A stretch of DNA of 17,178 nt. Origin: Theodoxus fluviatilis (taxonomy: Eukaryota; Mollusca; Gastropoda; Cycloneritida; Neritidae). Below the pieces are notes generated by a model. That model did not search any database. It was not told where the DNA came from and saw nothing but the letters and a program-made list of their open reading frames with translations. Positions 1 to 7,538 of the stretch are shown here, piece by piece; the stretch's first letter is position 1, and every line of letters begins with the position of its first letter. Made by a program: the position numbers and the translations under genes. The stretch spans positions 1 through 17,178 of the forward strand of contig JAWQFJ010005906.1 of assembly GCA_034096865.1 (NCBI GenBank). The letters run 5' to 3'.

Positions 1-90
1 CAAGGGCAAAAAACTTCAGTGAAACCGAAATGAGTGTGTTGGTCCTGAAATGCGCCGCTTACATAAAATCTAAGCGCAAGAAGGACTTGC

Positions 91-286
91 AGGACGGGCG
101 TGAGGCTGGTGTTGAGGAAGAATGTGAAGTAGACGTGCTTGCGAACGTGGAAGAATGTGGAGGTGGTTTGTAACTTTGTTCATGTAGCAAAGAACGTGTA
201 TGATTACTTGTGTTTGTGAGTGTAGATTGTCTATGAAAGAATGTGTAGAGTTAACACGTGCAAAATGCGTGATAGCGTCATAAGTG
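91..286. other. about 196-bp segment present only in copy 1 of the Harbinger fragment
   Basis: Aligning copy 1 (reverse complement) to 9060-9378 shows collinearity except here: the bases on each side (ending ACTTGC at 90 and resuming CCTGACGACG at 287) are contiguous in copy 2 near 9291. The segment interrupts the codons for the VLLALRFYVSGAF motif. It could be an insertion in copy 1, an unspliced intron, or a deletion in copy 2 through the short shared CTTGC/AGTGC bases. It holds no recognisable gene. Confidence 0.55.
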
Positions 287-296
287 CCTGACGACG

Positions 297-515
297 TCAT
301 TCTTTCGGTTGCTGTGCCTTTGAATAATTCTGGGTTCGACTGATTTCTTTATGGATCTCGTCGGTGATGGCCAAGATTTCCTTTCGATGGAATCGAAACT
401 TTCTGAACACCTCTTCATCATTAAATACTTCTAACGGGTGCCTTCGGTCTCGGAATACTCGGTTTTTCCTTAACAGATTGTCATGAATTCGTTTCTTAAG
501 CACAATCGCTGCCAT
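297..515 (-). pseudogene. PIF/Harbinger transposase N-terminal fragment (copy 1)
   Basis: A 72-residue frame begins MAAIVLKKRIHDNLL and carries FRDRRHPLEVFNDEEVFRKF followed by RFHRKEI. The pattern of an acidic 'nDEEvfrkfRF.Rke' helix near the N-terminus is typical of Harbinger/HARBI1-like transposases, which cut and paste the element using a downstream DDE nuclease. Harbinger nucleases are usually several hundred residues long; here only the N-terminal helical part remains and the frame stops just before the segment that in copy 2 reads VVRQVLLALRFYVSGAFQ, a family-typical motif. The start is chosen because the same ATG lies at the same place in copy 2 (9064), about 200 bp inside the terminal repeat. 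No catalytic residues are present, so it is inactive as it stands. Single-base differences from copy 2 disturb the frame after about residue 45. Confidence 0.6.
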
Positions 516-711
516 CTTGCCTCTCTCGATAACCCCGGTTTATCTATTTATCTTGCCGACTTCGGGAGAATAGTTTAACACTCTGCTTTGACGCGAGTTT
601 AGGGCTAAATCGCCGTCATGAATAGGAGAATTTAAACCGAAGTCAAGATAAATCGGGGATAGGAGATAAATCGAGTGTTAAAAAGATAAATCGCCGTCGT
701 GAATACGGGCC

Positions 712-808
712 AAGAACAATAAAAATACAGCCAGAGAACTACCAGAATCGGCGATAGGCCCTGGACGCCTAAGCAAGCCGAAGAATTCTATTCTATTCTA
801 TTCTATTC
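712..808 (+). mobile_element. LINE 3' tail (copy a), ending in (TTCTA)n
   Basis: These bases match the reverse complement of 7022-7112, 8771-8867 and 10269-10363. In the longest copy the same sequence follows the stop codon of a LINE ORF2 C-terminus, so this is that element's 3' untranslated end. It contains AATAAA (718-723) and ends in four TTCTA-type repeats; short tandem repeats at the 3' end are usual in CR1/L2-like non-LTR elements. It is cut at 711/712 by the Harbinger end. Confidence 0.65.
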
Positions 809-1086
809 ACCCTCCTTCAAAAATCTCCTCGCAAATGACGTCACGTTATTCGACGTCAAATGATCACGTCACAGATTTTGCAAAATGGAGTCTGTTGAAT
901 CGTTTTCATTGAAACACCAAAATGTAAAAAAGTCACTTTCTTTTCAAACCTCGATTCTGAAAATTTGATAATATTGAATGGGACCTAACTTCCAGTCAGT
1001 GTGCAAAATCTCAAGGAAATCCGTCCAGTAGTTTTTGAGATATAGGCCGTGGAGTCGGGACAGACAGACACACACACAGACAGACT
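809..1086 (-). repeat. unnamed interspersed repeat body (copy 1)
   Basis: About 280 bp is shared with 8490-8770 and 9989-10268 on the opposite strand at roughly 95% or better by eye. It contains a conserved 'tatctcaaaaactactgg' segment preceded by a GTCTGTCTGT-type simple repeat, and at its other end a cluster of ACGT-core motifs (TGACGTCA at 836-843). Short open stretches such as PRPISQKLLDGFP are conserved only because the DNA is conserved; no long frame exists. Similar 'suspend in CTGTCTGT, then tatctcaaaaact' repeats are common in invertebrate genomes, but I cannot name the family. Confidence 0.65.
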
Positions 1087-1210
1087 AAAGTCTGTAGGAC
1101 CTCCAGTAAACCTGGAGGGATAAAGTCTGTAGGACCTCCAGTAAACCTGGAGGGATAAAGTCTGTAGGACCTCCAGTAAACCTGGAGGGATAAAGTCTGT
1201 AGGACCTCCC
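1087..1210 (-). repeat. 35-bp hairpin minisatellite, three full units plus a partial
   Basis: Units at 1087-1121, 1122-1156 and 1157-1191 are identical; a fourth breaks off near 1210. Each unit contains the inverted repeat CCTCCAG / CTGGAGG around a 5-base loop, so each could fold into a 7-bp hairpin. The other two copies of the same element carry two units (8420-8489) and one unit (9954-9988) at the same edge, so the array marks an end of the element and varies in number between copies. Confidence 0.75.
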
Positions 1211-1724
1211 ATAAAAACACGCGGGTCAGCCCTCGACAAGTAAAACTATCGACCCGTGTAAAACTCTCGCACCAACCTTCCAACACTGCCCGCTCGCTCT
1301 CTCTCTCTGCCCGTCTCTGCCGTGTGTGGAGTCGATCTCTTCTCTTCGTCTGCCTCTCTCCCTCTCTTCTGTGCCTCGTCTTAATTATCTTCTCTCTTCT
1401 AACTCAGCAGGCGGACCGATCTCTATCTTCTGTCTTCTCTCAGTAGGCGGACTGATCTCTATCTTCTGTCTTCTCTCAGTAGGCGGACCGATCTCTATCT
1501 TAAATAGCGCGGGATCTTCTCACAACCAACTCACGACCCACCTCTACTCACTACTACTCATACCTCAGAGCGAACACCGCTCAATACCTCGGGTCAGAAC
1601 TCAACTTCCACTCACTCCAAACCTTCCACTTCGATCTTTATACAGTCGCTGGACCACCAACCTCACCAGCAAAACCCAAGCCCCTCTCAGGTAAGATACT
1701 TCCGAAACCTACTTCCCCATTACA
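1211..1724. other. no confident gene; pyrimidine-rich tract with a 36-bp tandem repeat
   Basis: This stretch begins with a weak hairpin (ACGCGGGTC at 1219-1227 against GACCCGTGT at 1251-1259) and then becomes CT-rich. A 36-bp tandem repeat starting CAGTAGGCGG runs 1405-1501 as two full units and a partial. Because 36 is a multiple of three, a 122-codon frame at 1326-1694 stays open through it, but the predicted protein is low-complexity and matches nothing I recognise. CAGGTAAGAT at 1688-1697 resembles a splice donor, without a supporting exon. Confidence 0.4.
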
Positions 1725-1884
1725 GGGTGAACGAGACTACACAGAGAAGATGAGTAGGTGGAATTTGACTTCAAAAATAACTTTAATAATATTTAAGTAA
1801 TGATGATAATTCTTAATATGATTAATTCAAAGTATTATGTTATACCATGGTTAGCCAGCCAGTCTTTCAATGGTTACACTTATC
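1725..1884 (+). repeat. 160-bp dispersed direct repeat, copy 1
   Basis: This matches 4775-4934 over exactly 160 bp with roughly ten substitutions and no net length change. It starts GGGTGAACGAGACTAC, is AT-rich in the middle and ends ATGGTTACACTTATC. The flanks differ on both sides. In copy 2 it lies about 110 bp after the stop codon of a LINE ORF2 C-terminus, and here it leads into a LINE-like 3' end, so it is probably 3' UTR sequence of the same LINE family. A solo LTR is possible but no TG...CA ends are seen. Confidence 0.6.
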
Positions 1885-2074
1885 ATTCTTGATTACAGGA
1901 ATGATTTTGATCCTTGTTAGTGTTTACCAGATGCTCTTTTCAATCATTGTTACTTGTCCATTATTACTTTGCTTTAGAGAAGTGATGTATTGGAAAGATT
2001 GTATACCCTATGATATTTGTACTTTGCAATGGGCCAGAGGTCCCCGCAATAAACCTGTTCGTTCGTTCGTTTGC
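1885..2074 (+). mobile_element. LINE-like 3' end with AATAAACCTGT and (TTCG)n tail
   Basis: An AT-rich stretch ends GGGCCAGAGGTCCCCGC then AATAAACCTGT (2048-2058), then GTTCGTTCGTTCG. The same layout (GGCC-rich motif, CA/GCAATAAACCTGT, simple repeat) occurs at 5798-5824. A polyadenylation-type hexamer followed at once by a short tandem tail is typical of non-LTR retrotransposon 3' ends. No coding sequence is present in this fragment. Confidence 0.5.
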
Positions 2075-2353
2075 TCGCTCTCTGTCTCTCTGTTTCTCCG
2101 TCTCTGTCTCTCTCTGTTTCTCTCTGTCTCATTGTTTCTCTCTCTGTCTTTAATTGTCTCTCTGTCTCATTGTTTCTCGCTCTGTCTCATTGTCTCTCTC
2201 TCTCTGTCTCATTGTCTCGCTCTCTGTGTCTCATTGTCTCTCTTTCTCTGTCTCATTGCCTCTCTTTCTGTCTCATTGTCTCTCTCTCTCTGTATCATTG
2301 TCTCTCTCTCTGTCTTATTGTCTCATTCTCTGTATCATTGTCTCTCTGTGTGT

Positions 2354-2389
<36 letters not shown>

Positions 2390-2898
2390 CTCATTGTCGC
2401 TCTCTCTGTCTCATTGCCTCTCTCTATCTGTGTCATTGACTCTCTCTCTCTGTCTCATTCTCTCTCTCTCTTTCTCTCTGTATCATTGTCTCTTTCTGTC
2501 TCATTCTCTCTATCTCTCTGTGTGTCTCATTGTCTTTCTCTGTGTCTCATTGTCTTTCTCTCTCTCTGTCTCATTGTCTTTCTCTCTCTATGTGTCTCAT
2601 TGTCTCTCTCTCTATCTCTCTGTCTCATTGTCTCTGTCTTTCTGTCTCATTGTCTCTTTCTCTCTGTCTCATTGTCTCTGTCTCATATATCTCATTGTGT
2701 CTCTCTCTGTCTCATTATCTCATTGTGTCTCTCTTTGTCTCATTATCTCATTGTCTCTCTGTCTCAATGTCTCATTGTTTCTCTCTCTCTGTCTCATTGT
2801 CTAATTATCTCTCTCTGTCTCTCTCATTGTCTCAGTGTCTCTCTCATTGTCTCAATGTCTCTATCTGTCTCATTGTCTCAATGTCTCGCTGTTCGTCC

Positions 2899-2939
<41 letters not shown>
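2075..2939 (+). repeat. about 860-bp degenerate pyrimidine microsatellite (CT)n with TGTCTCATTG units
   Basis: The tract is almost wholly C and T with recurrent variants of TGTCTCATTGTCTCTCTC, closing with a pure CT run near 2900-2937. Because of the lack of stop codons all three forward frames stay open and predict Leu/Ser/Val/Cys-rich proteins that are artefacts. It begins directly at a LINE-type 3' tail, suggesting expansion from the tail. Confidence 0.9.
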
Positions 2940-2942
<3 letters not shown>

Positions 2943-3240
2943 GGCCTCAAGCTATTCCTGCACAAAGTGTTTGTGTCTGTGTATCCTCCCGGATGGCCAT
3001 AGTTGAATGCACTGTACGTGTGTAGGTGGTCCTGGGGACAAAGAGGAGGATAACAAGCAGGAGCCGTCGGACGCAGGTGGCGGGAAAGCAGCTGACGTGG
3101 TGGAAAACTCAGTGCCAGCAGACAACACCTCTGCGACAGGAGGCTGCGACCTGGCACGTAAGTGAAATGCACTGCGCTGTTTTGTGTTGTTATTGGCACC
3201 ACAACCACCGCTATGCCACCACCAGCTTTATCTCCATCAC
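2940..3240. other. unassigned sequence between microsatellites
   Basis: About 300 bp of ordinary base composition. Frames are short (less than 115 codons) and overlap low-complexity DNA on both sides. No splice, domain or repeat signal was recognised. Confidence 0.3.
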
Positions 3241-3541
3241 CACCAGCGTCACAGTCATCATCACCACAACATTACCACCACCACCACCACCACCACCACC
3301 ACCACCACCACCACCACCACCACCACCACCACCAGCGTCACAGTCATCATCACCACAACATTACCACCACCACCACCATCACCACCACCACCACCACCAC
3401 CACCATCACCACCACCACCACCACCACCACCACCACCACCACCACCACCACCACCACCACCACCACCACCACCACCAACCACCAACCACCAACTACCAAC
3501 CACCAACCACCAACCACTAACCACCAACCACCAACCACCAC
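3241..3541 (+). repeat. CAC/ACC trinucleotide microsatellite with a CCAACCA heptamer array
   Basis: A lead sequence CACCAGCGTCACAGTCATC occurs twice, at 3241 and 3330 (89 bp apart), each followed by ATTACC and long (CAC)n; the second (CAC)n reaches about 3475. From there to 3541 the unit changes to 7-bp CCAACCA with minor variants. Poly-His, poly-Pro, poly-Thr, poly-Gly and poly-Val frames on the two strands are by-products of the repeat. Confidence 0.9.
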
Positions 3542-3579
3542 TACAGTCATTATTACAAACAGCAACAACTTTAGCTGCT

Positions 3580-3638
3580 TTAGCTGTCTTTCTCTGTCCC
3601 TCTCTTCTTCTCTCTCCTTCTCTCTCCTTCTCTCTATT

Positions 3639-3683
<45 letters not shown>

Positions 3684-3848
3684 CTCGCTCTGTCACTGTC
3701 CCTCTTTCTCTCGCTCTGTCTCTGTCCCCCCCCCCTCTCTCTCTCTGTCTCTGTCCCTCTCTTCTCTGTTTCACTCTCTCTCTCTGTCTCTCTCTGTCTC
3801 TCTCTGTCTCTCTCTGTCTCTCTCTGTCTCTCTCTCTCTCTGTCTCTC

Positions 3849-3901
<53 letters not shown>

Positions 3902-3987
3902 GTCTGTCTCTATCCCCTCTCCTCTCTCTCTCTCCCTCTCTCCTTCTGGCTCCTTCTCTCCTTCTCTCTCCTTCTCTCCTTCTCTCT

Positions 3988-4052
<65 letters not shown>

Positions 4053-4119
4053 GTCTCTCGTTCCCTCTGTCCCTCTTTTTGTCTCTATGTCTCTCTCTCT
4101 TTCTCTTTGTTTATCTCTT

Positions 4120-4201
<82 letters not shown>

Positions 4202-4259
4202 CTTTTCTGTCTGTCCGTTTGTGTGTCTGTCTCTCTTTGTTTCTCTCTGTGACTGTCAG

Positions 4260-4311
<52 letters not shown>

Positions 4312-4320
4312 TTGTCTCTG
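3580..4320 (+). repeat. about 740-bp compound pyrimidine microsatellite, (CT)n and (TGTC)n
   Basis: Long CT runs (for example 3985-4040, 4149-4199 and 4261-4308) alternate with CTGTCTCT, CTCCTTCT and (TGTC)n near 4123-4149. There is a run of nine or more C near 3726-3735. Strong strand asymmetry over this length allows triplex (H-DNA) formation in principle. No gene is expected here. Confidence 0.9.
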
Positions 4321-4408
4321 TGTATCTAAGTGTCTTTGTGTCTGTGTGTCTGTCTGTCGGTATAGAGGAAGAATATTTCTTTGCATCGGATAAGAAAGTG
4401 TTCAGAGA

Positions 4409-4666
4409 TTGCTTCATATGCGTCCGAATGGGTATCTTTCCATACATAAACTAAGGTACTCCTCAAATATCGACGATACTTTGTGTCCGGGTTGCCGAGA
4501 GGTATTTGAAGATGAACGGCAATTTGTTTTGGGTTTCCCCGCTTTGTCTGAACTGCAGGGCAGATATTTGACACAGTGTATTGATTGGGAAAGCACGGAT
4601 CCTTTTGTACATCATATGTTAAATGATGATGCGAGAGCGGTAAGAGCGATTGCCACCTACTTGTAA
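4409..4666 (+). pseudogene. LINE ORF2 C-terminal fragment with degraded zinc-binding motif
   Basis: The frame reads RPNGYLSIHKLRYSSNIDDTL then CPGCREVFEDERQFVLGFP, then ALSELQGRYL, and ends in DPFVHHMLNDDARAVRAIATYL. In many LINE polyproteins the region after the reverse transcriptase carries C-x2-C, then 'EDE.HF...CP.Y..LR', then an amphipathic 'f..lm......v..yl' ending. Here the first cysteine pair is intact, but the expected His is Gln (ERQF) and the expected Cys before Pro is Phe (GFP), so the zinc site is lost. The 5' side is cut off by the CT microsatellite. The 160-bp repeat at 4775 follows, consistent with its 3' UTR. The fragment has no function of its own. Confidence 0.65.
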
Positions 4667-4774
4667 TATGCACGCTGTTACCAGACGGGGCTCTTGATCT
4701 CTCACTTAAGAGAGCTTGTCTAGGGGTTTCATCTTGCCGTCTTGAAACATCCACTTTCTTTCCACGCAATCAAG

Positions 4775-4934
4775 GGGTGAACGAGACTACTTAGAGAAGA
4801 TAAGTATGTGGAATTTGACATCAAAAATAACTTTAATAATATTTAAGTAATGATAAAAATTCTTAATATGATTAATTCATAGTATTATGTTATACCATGG
4901 TTAGCCAGGCAGTCTTTCAATGGTTACACTTATC
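4775..4934 (+). repeat. 160-bp dispersed direct repeat, copy 2
   Basis: Same unit as 1725-1884, same length. Here it stands downstream of the LINE ORF2 C-terminal fragment, in the same orientation, and breaks off at TTATC|TGTGAG where copy 1 continues TTATC|ATTCTT. Confidence 0.6.
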
Positions 4935-4956
4935 TGTGAGCGTTCAATTTAGCTGG

Positions 4957-5621
4957 TCACTGATGAGGAGCGTAGAACCTTTTCAATAGGGTTGTAGATG
5001 GATGGGTTGTAGGGGAGATGGACCTGCCTGGAATCTTCAATTTTCTGATACTTGGCAAGGGAGGGTAACGTTGAACGTCTCCCCTCAGTGTTGAGGCTGT
5101 CCGTAGGTCAGGCGTTACACTGTCCGTAGGGTCAGGCATGACGCTGTCTGTGGGGTCAGGCGTGACGCTGTCTGTGGGGTCAGGCGTGACGCCGTCTGTG
5201 GGGTCAGGCGTGACGCTGTCCGTGGGTCAGGCCTGACACTCTCTGTGGGGTCAGGCCAAGTGTGGCACGCCTGATAACTCTTGTCTTCGGGTGGAGATGT
5301 GGAGTGACGCCCATCAGAGTGGACTGGACCCTTGATGGATGGCGTCAGAGGAGTCTTGGGAGAGAGAGAATAAGGCAGTGGAGGCTTTATAGTTTTGGGT
5401 GCCGTCCACTGACGAATCACATTCTTGGCACCTTTTACGCAGTACAACATTAGTGTCACTGCACTCTCCACTGACCAATCCTCATCTAGGCAGAATCTGC
5501 GCAGCAGAATGTTAGCGTCTCTTTGTTCTGTCCAATTCTCATGTTCGGCACCCCATTCCAAGGCCTGGCTGGTTTCTCTGAGAGAGAGCTTTGAGACTTG
5601 GCTGGCTCTTAAGTTTGACAA
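4957..5621 (-). pseudogene. unidentified reading frame with Pro/Thr/Asp-rich 8-residue repeats
   Basis: From about 5621 down to 5258 a minus-strand frame reads like ordinary coding sequence (for example LRETSQALEWGAEHENW, LLRRFCLDEDWSVESAVTL, KGAKNVIRQW), then a Pro/Ser-rich stretch, then a 24-bp minisatellite whose natural frame is PDPTDSVT repeated. Units that are one base short shift the frame on entry and near exit, where a second frame (5139-4957) continues RGDVQRYPPLPSIRKLK and ends at 4957. No ATG opens it; the frame can be followed back to about 5621 only from a TTG codon. It could be an exon, a decayed gene or a transposon-borne frame. I recognise no domain. Confidence 0.3.
5095..5256. 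repeat. 24-bp minisatellite, about 6.7 units
   Basis: The plus-strand unit is of the form GACGCTGTCTGTGGGGTCAG plus GCGT. Four central units are nearly identical; outer units carry CCGTAGG or CCTGACACTC variants and two are 23 bp because of one missing G. The length is a multiple of three, so it reads as an 8-residue repeat in minus-strand frames. Confidence 0.85.
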
Positions 5622-5689
5622 TGAATTGGCTTAAAATTAAAATTATCTCATCTCATAATAACAAAGACAGCGGGATGATGCGGTACATT

Positions 5690-5824
5690 CTGTGACAAGT
5701 AATTAATTTATCTTAGAATGAAGAAACGCTTGGGATGTGCGAGAATACATCTCTTGCCAATGCACTGATATCAATGTTAATGTATACAATTGTAATTGGC
5801 CTCTGGCCTGCACAATAAACCTGT
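5690..5824 (+). mobile_element. LINE-like 3' end with AATAAACCTGT
   Basis: The sequence ends GGCCTCTGGCCTGCAC then AATAAACCTGT (5814-5824), the same closing layout as 2031-2058, and again passes directly into a CT microsatellite. The 5' limit is uncertain; the AT-rich 5630-5790 part does not align to the first copy by eye, so only the last about 30 bp is shared. Confidence 0.4.
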
Positions 5825-5827
5825 ACA

Positions 5828-5878
<51 letters not shown>
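5828..5878 (+). repeat. (CT)n microsatellite
   Basis: A pure run of about 25 CT units lies between a LINE-like 3' end and a LINE RT fragment. Confidence 0.95.
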
Positions 5879-5879
<1 letters not shown>

Positions 5880-5881
<2 letters not shown>

Positions 5882-6055
5882 TCTTCAGACAGAGTAGTCA
5901 TAGATATAGATGACGGCACTCTAAACTCTGAAATTACTGAGACTGAAATTTCAGAGGCTGTTAGACACCTCCAGGCTAAAAGTCTCCAGGTATTGATGGC
6001 ATAATGAGTAAAATGTTAAACTGCTCTTTCAAAACCACATTATTTTTTATGTCAA
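5880..6055 (+). pseudogene. LINE reverse transcriptase N-terminal (pre-RT) fragment, frameshifted
   Basis: The frame from about 5882 reads SSDRVVIDIDDGTLNSEITE, then TEISEAVRHLQAK; after a one-base shift near 5979 it continues KSPGIDGIMSKML. 'Pit..Ei..ai..lk..KspGiDgI...ml' is the conserved entry segment just before motif 1 of the reverse transcriptase of CR1/Jockey-like LINEs. Only about 55 residues remain, then a stop. The CT microsatellite cuts it upstream and the inverted repeat at 6086 begins just after it. Dead fragment. Confidence 0.6.
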
Positions 6056-6278
6056 AATGCATTGTTTGGGTATGCTGATGCTTTGATGTGGTCTCAAAAC
6101 ATTATTATTATGATGCATGGAATATCTTGAAGTATATAGTCAGCTCTTTTGTCATGATAATTGTTTCATTGTTGTGATCATGACTGTTGTAGTCCAGTTC
6201 ATGTTGGTCAAGAATAAAAGGCCGTACAAGCTTTGCTCTTGTGGGAAATGTCATGCTGACATGGCAAAAATAATCTAA

Positions 6279-6343
6279 GAAAGGCATTGAAGGTGTAAAG
6301 TTGTGATCAATTGCTTGAGGATATTTTTTTATTAACAGAATTA
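6279..6343 (+). repeat. 65-bp direct repeat, copy 1 (pair with 6481-6545)
   Basis: GAAAGGCATTGAAGGTGTAA... through ATTAACAGAATTA is repeated at 6481-6545 with one base difference in the T run. Both lie inside the inverted-repeat unit and flank the 63/66-bp tandem units. Confidence 0.85.
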
Positions 6344-6555
6344 CTAGTACTACATACATCATCACCAGTGGCATGCGCATCAACATTGCTATTATCAACA
6401 TCATCACTAGTACTGCACACATCATCATCAGTGACATGCACAACATCAACATTGCTATTGTCAACATAATCACTGGCATTGAAAGGCATTGAAGGTGTAA
6501 AGTTGTGATCAATTGCTTGAGGATATTTTATTATTAACAGAATTATTATCATCAT
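6307..6555 (-). other. Asp/Asn-rich reading frame with 21-22-residue repeats
   Basis: The minus frame has KYPQAIDHNFTPSMPF, then two units of the form DDVDNSNVDAHATGDDVCSTS, encoded by 63- and 66-bp DNA repeats at 6343-6405 and 6406-6471. The two DNA units differ at several positions, yet the length change is a whole codon and the acidic pattern is kept (DNSNVDVVHVTDDDVCSTS against DNSNVDAHATGDDVCSTS). No domain is recognised. It may be a decayed exon or chance. Confidence 0.25.
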
Positions 6556-6709
6556 CGTTAATGTGTGTAGTGGAAGTGGTGATACTGTTAATGATAGCTA
6601 TGTTGATGCAGTCATGATCACAACAATGAAACAATTATCATGACAAAAGAGCTGACTATATACTTCAAGATATTCCATGCATCATAATAATAATGTTTTG
6701 AGACCACAT

Positions 6710-6993
6710 TGCTGATGATCGCACGTTAAACGTTGACAACACGAACGATGAAACCCAGGGTTACCAACGCCGATAACCTCACGTTCAACCTGTTCACTGA
6801 ACGCGACCATGACAGAACTCGCTTCCCCATCAAGTAATTTCCACTCAGAAGCAAAATGCAAGGCTTTTGCCCACGTAATATCGGTCAAAGGCTTGATGTA
6901 GTCGTTGTTTACATTTTGGAAATGTATTGCAGACGCACACGGGCCTTCTCCGCAGTAAATCTGAGCTAATTTCGGATTGGCCAAAATTATCAA
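6710..6993 (-). pseudogene. unidentified Cys/His-containing reading frame, N-terminal-like
   Basis: The minus frame starts MIILANPKLAQIYCGEG, continues HFQNVNNDYIKPLTDITWAK, then ALHFASEWKLLDGEASSVMV, and closes with GFHRSCCQRLTC before entering the inverted repeat. A tryptophan-containing helix followed by 'GfHr.CyqrfT' recalls the N-terminal part of an uncharacterised protein family I have seen in cnidarian and mollusc predictions; I cannot name it. The frame is cut by the 101-bp arm and its last residues come from that arm. The ATG at 6991-6993 is internal to an open frame and uncertain. Confidence 0.35.
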
Positions 6994-7021
6994 AATGTGT
7001 CACGGGAAGTAACTCCTGTAT

Positions 7022-7233
7022 AGAATAGAATAGAATTCTTCGGCTTGCTTAGGCGTCCAGGGCCTATCGCCGATTCTGGTAGTTCTCTGGCTGTATTTTT
7101 ATTGTTCTTATGGATACTAGCTGGTCTTTTACCAGGCCTAGTCTATAACACTTGTGAGATAAAGAAAAAGAGAGAGAAAAAAAGGCCTAATTGCTGTGCA
7201 TCATCTGCGCCAGTGGTTCCTCCAGCTTGAACA
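7022..7233 (-). mobile_element. 5'-truncated LINE 3' end (copy b)
   Basis: This aligns to 10269-10490 nearly base for base. Read on the minus strand it carries the last codons of ORF2 (YMFKLEEPLAQMMHSN, stop), then the 3' UTR and the (TTCTA)n tail at 7022-7035. Truncation at about 7233 leaves only 16 codons. Upstream on the plus strand (7021) is unrelated DNA, not the repeat body that adjoins the other tails, so this is an independent insertion. Confidence 0.7.
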
Positions 7234-7538
7234 TATATCCTTTTTATATATAGTTTTGCATCGAATCCTTGCCATACAAATCCGCACTTTTAAAAGTTAT
7301 TTTTCACTGTTTTCAAAATTTGATCGAAGTGGGAACTTTGTTGTTTTCAATCCCCAATACCATGCACTATCATAATATAATATGGGAACATCGTCCATAT
7401 TTTGGACGAGCGGACCTGTGAAAGGAGTCGTTATATGATGCCACGCCCTGCGGTCTAAATGTTCGTGTCGACACTCAACGTTTCGTTGTCCATCTTGAAA
7501 TCCACTTCGTCGACAGTCCTTCTCCTTCCCCTCCTCCC
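7234..7538. other. no gene seen
   Basis: AT-rich then mixed sequence with a TATATATAG run at 7239-7247. Contains CATATTTTGGACGAGCGG near 7397 and other unremarkable sequence. No frame over 60 codons, no repeat copy elsewhere in the window. Confidence 0.3.

Larger units (their letters stand above)
1..711 (-). mobile_element. PIF/Harbinger-type DNA transposon, 5' part (copy 1, cut by window edge)
   Basis: Read on the minus strand, this begins at 711 with GGCCCGTATTCACGACGG, a terminal-inverted-repeat-like end, followed by a sub-terminal repeat of the same ATTCACGACGGCGATTTA-type motif about 75 bp further in, and then the transposase N-terminal frame. It abuts a LINE 3' tail at 711/712, and the identical junction occurs at 8867/8868, so Harbinger inserted into that LINE tail before the duplication. 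The opposite TIR and the DDE catalytic domain would lie left of position 1 and are not visible. The family call rests on the transposase fragment and the end sequence. Confidence 0.6.
6086..6709. mobile_element. MITE-like unit with perfect 101-bp inverted repeats
   Basis: 6086-6186 and 6609-6709 are exact reverse complements over all 101 bases, checked base by base. The interior (about 420 bp) is not symmetric and holds a 65-bp direct repeat and two 63/66-bp tandem units. TGCTGATG sits directly outside the right arm (6710-6717) and five bases outside the left arm (6073-6080), which could be a weak 8-bp target duplication as in hAT elements, but the outer bases do not match known hAT ends. It may be a non-autonomous DNA element or a local inverted duplication. 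Confidence 0.6.

Noticed and set aside
1326..1694. 122-codon frame with a 12-residue repeat
   Set aside because: The 36-bp tandem repeat keeps it open; the protein is low-complexity and no homology or splice support was found.
1847..3025. 392-codon forward reading frame rich in Ser/Leu/Val/Cys
   Set aside because: It is open only because the CT microsatellite has no stop codons; all three frames are open over the same DNA.
3026..4454. Poly-His, poly-Pro, poly-Thr frames on the plus strand and poly-Gly, poly-Val frames on the minus strand
   Set aside because: They are the translations of a CAC repeat in different frames, then run into a CT repeat; no unique domain or start context.
1725..4934. 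LTR retrotransposon bounded by the 160-bp direct repeats
   Set aside because: No TG...CA ends, primer-binding site or gag-pol frames lie between them; the content is microsatellite and LINE debris.
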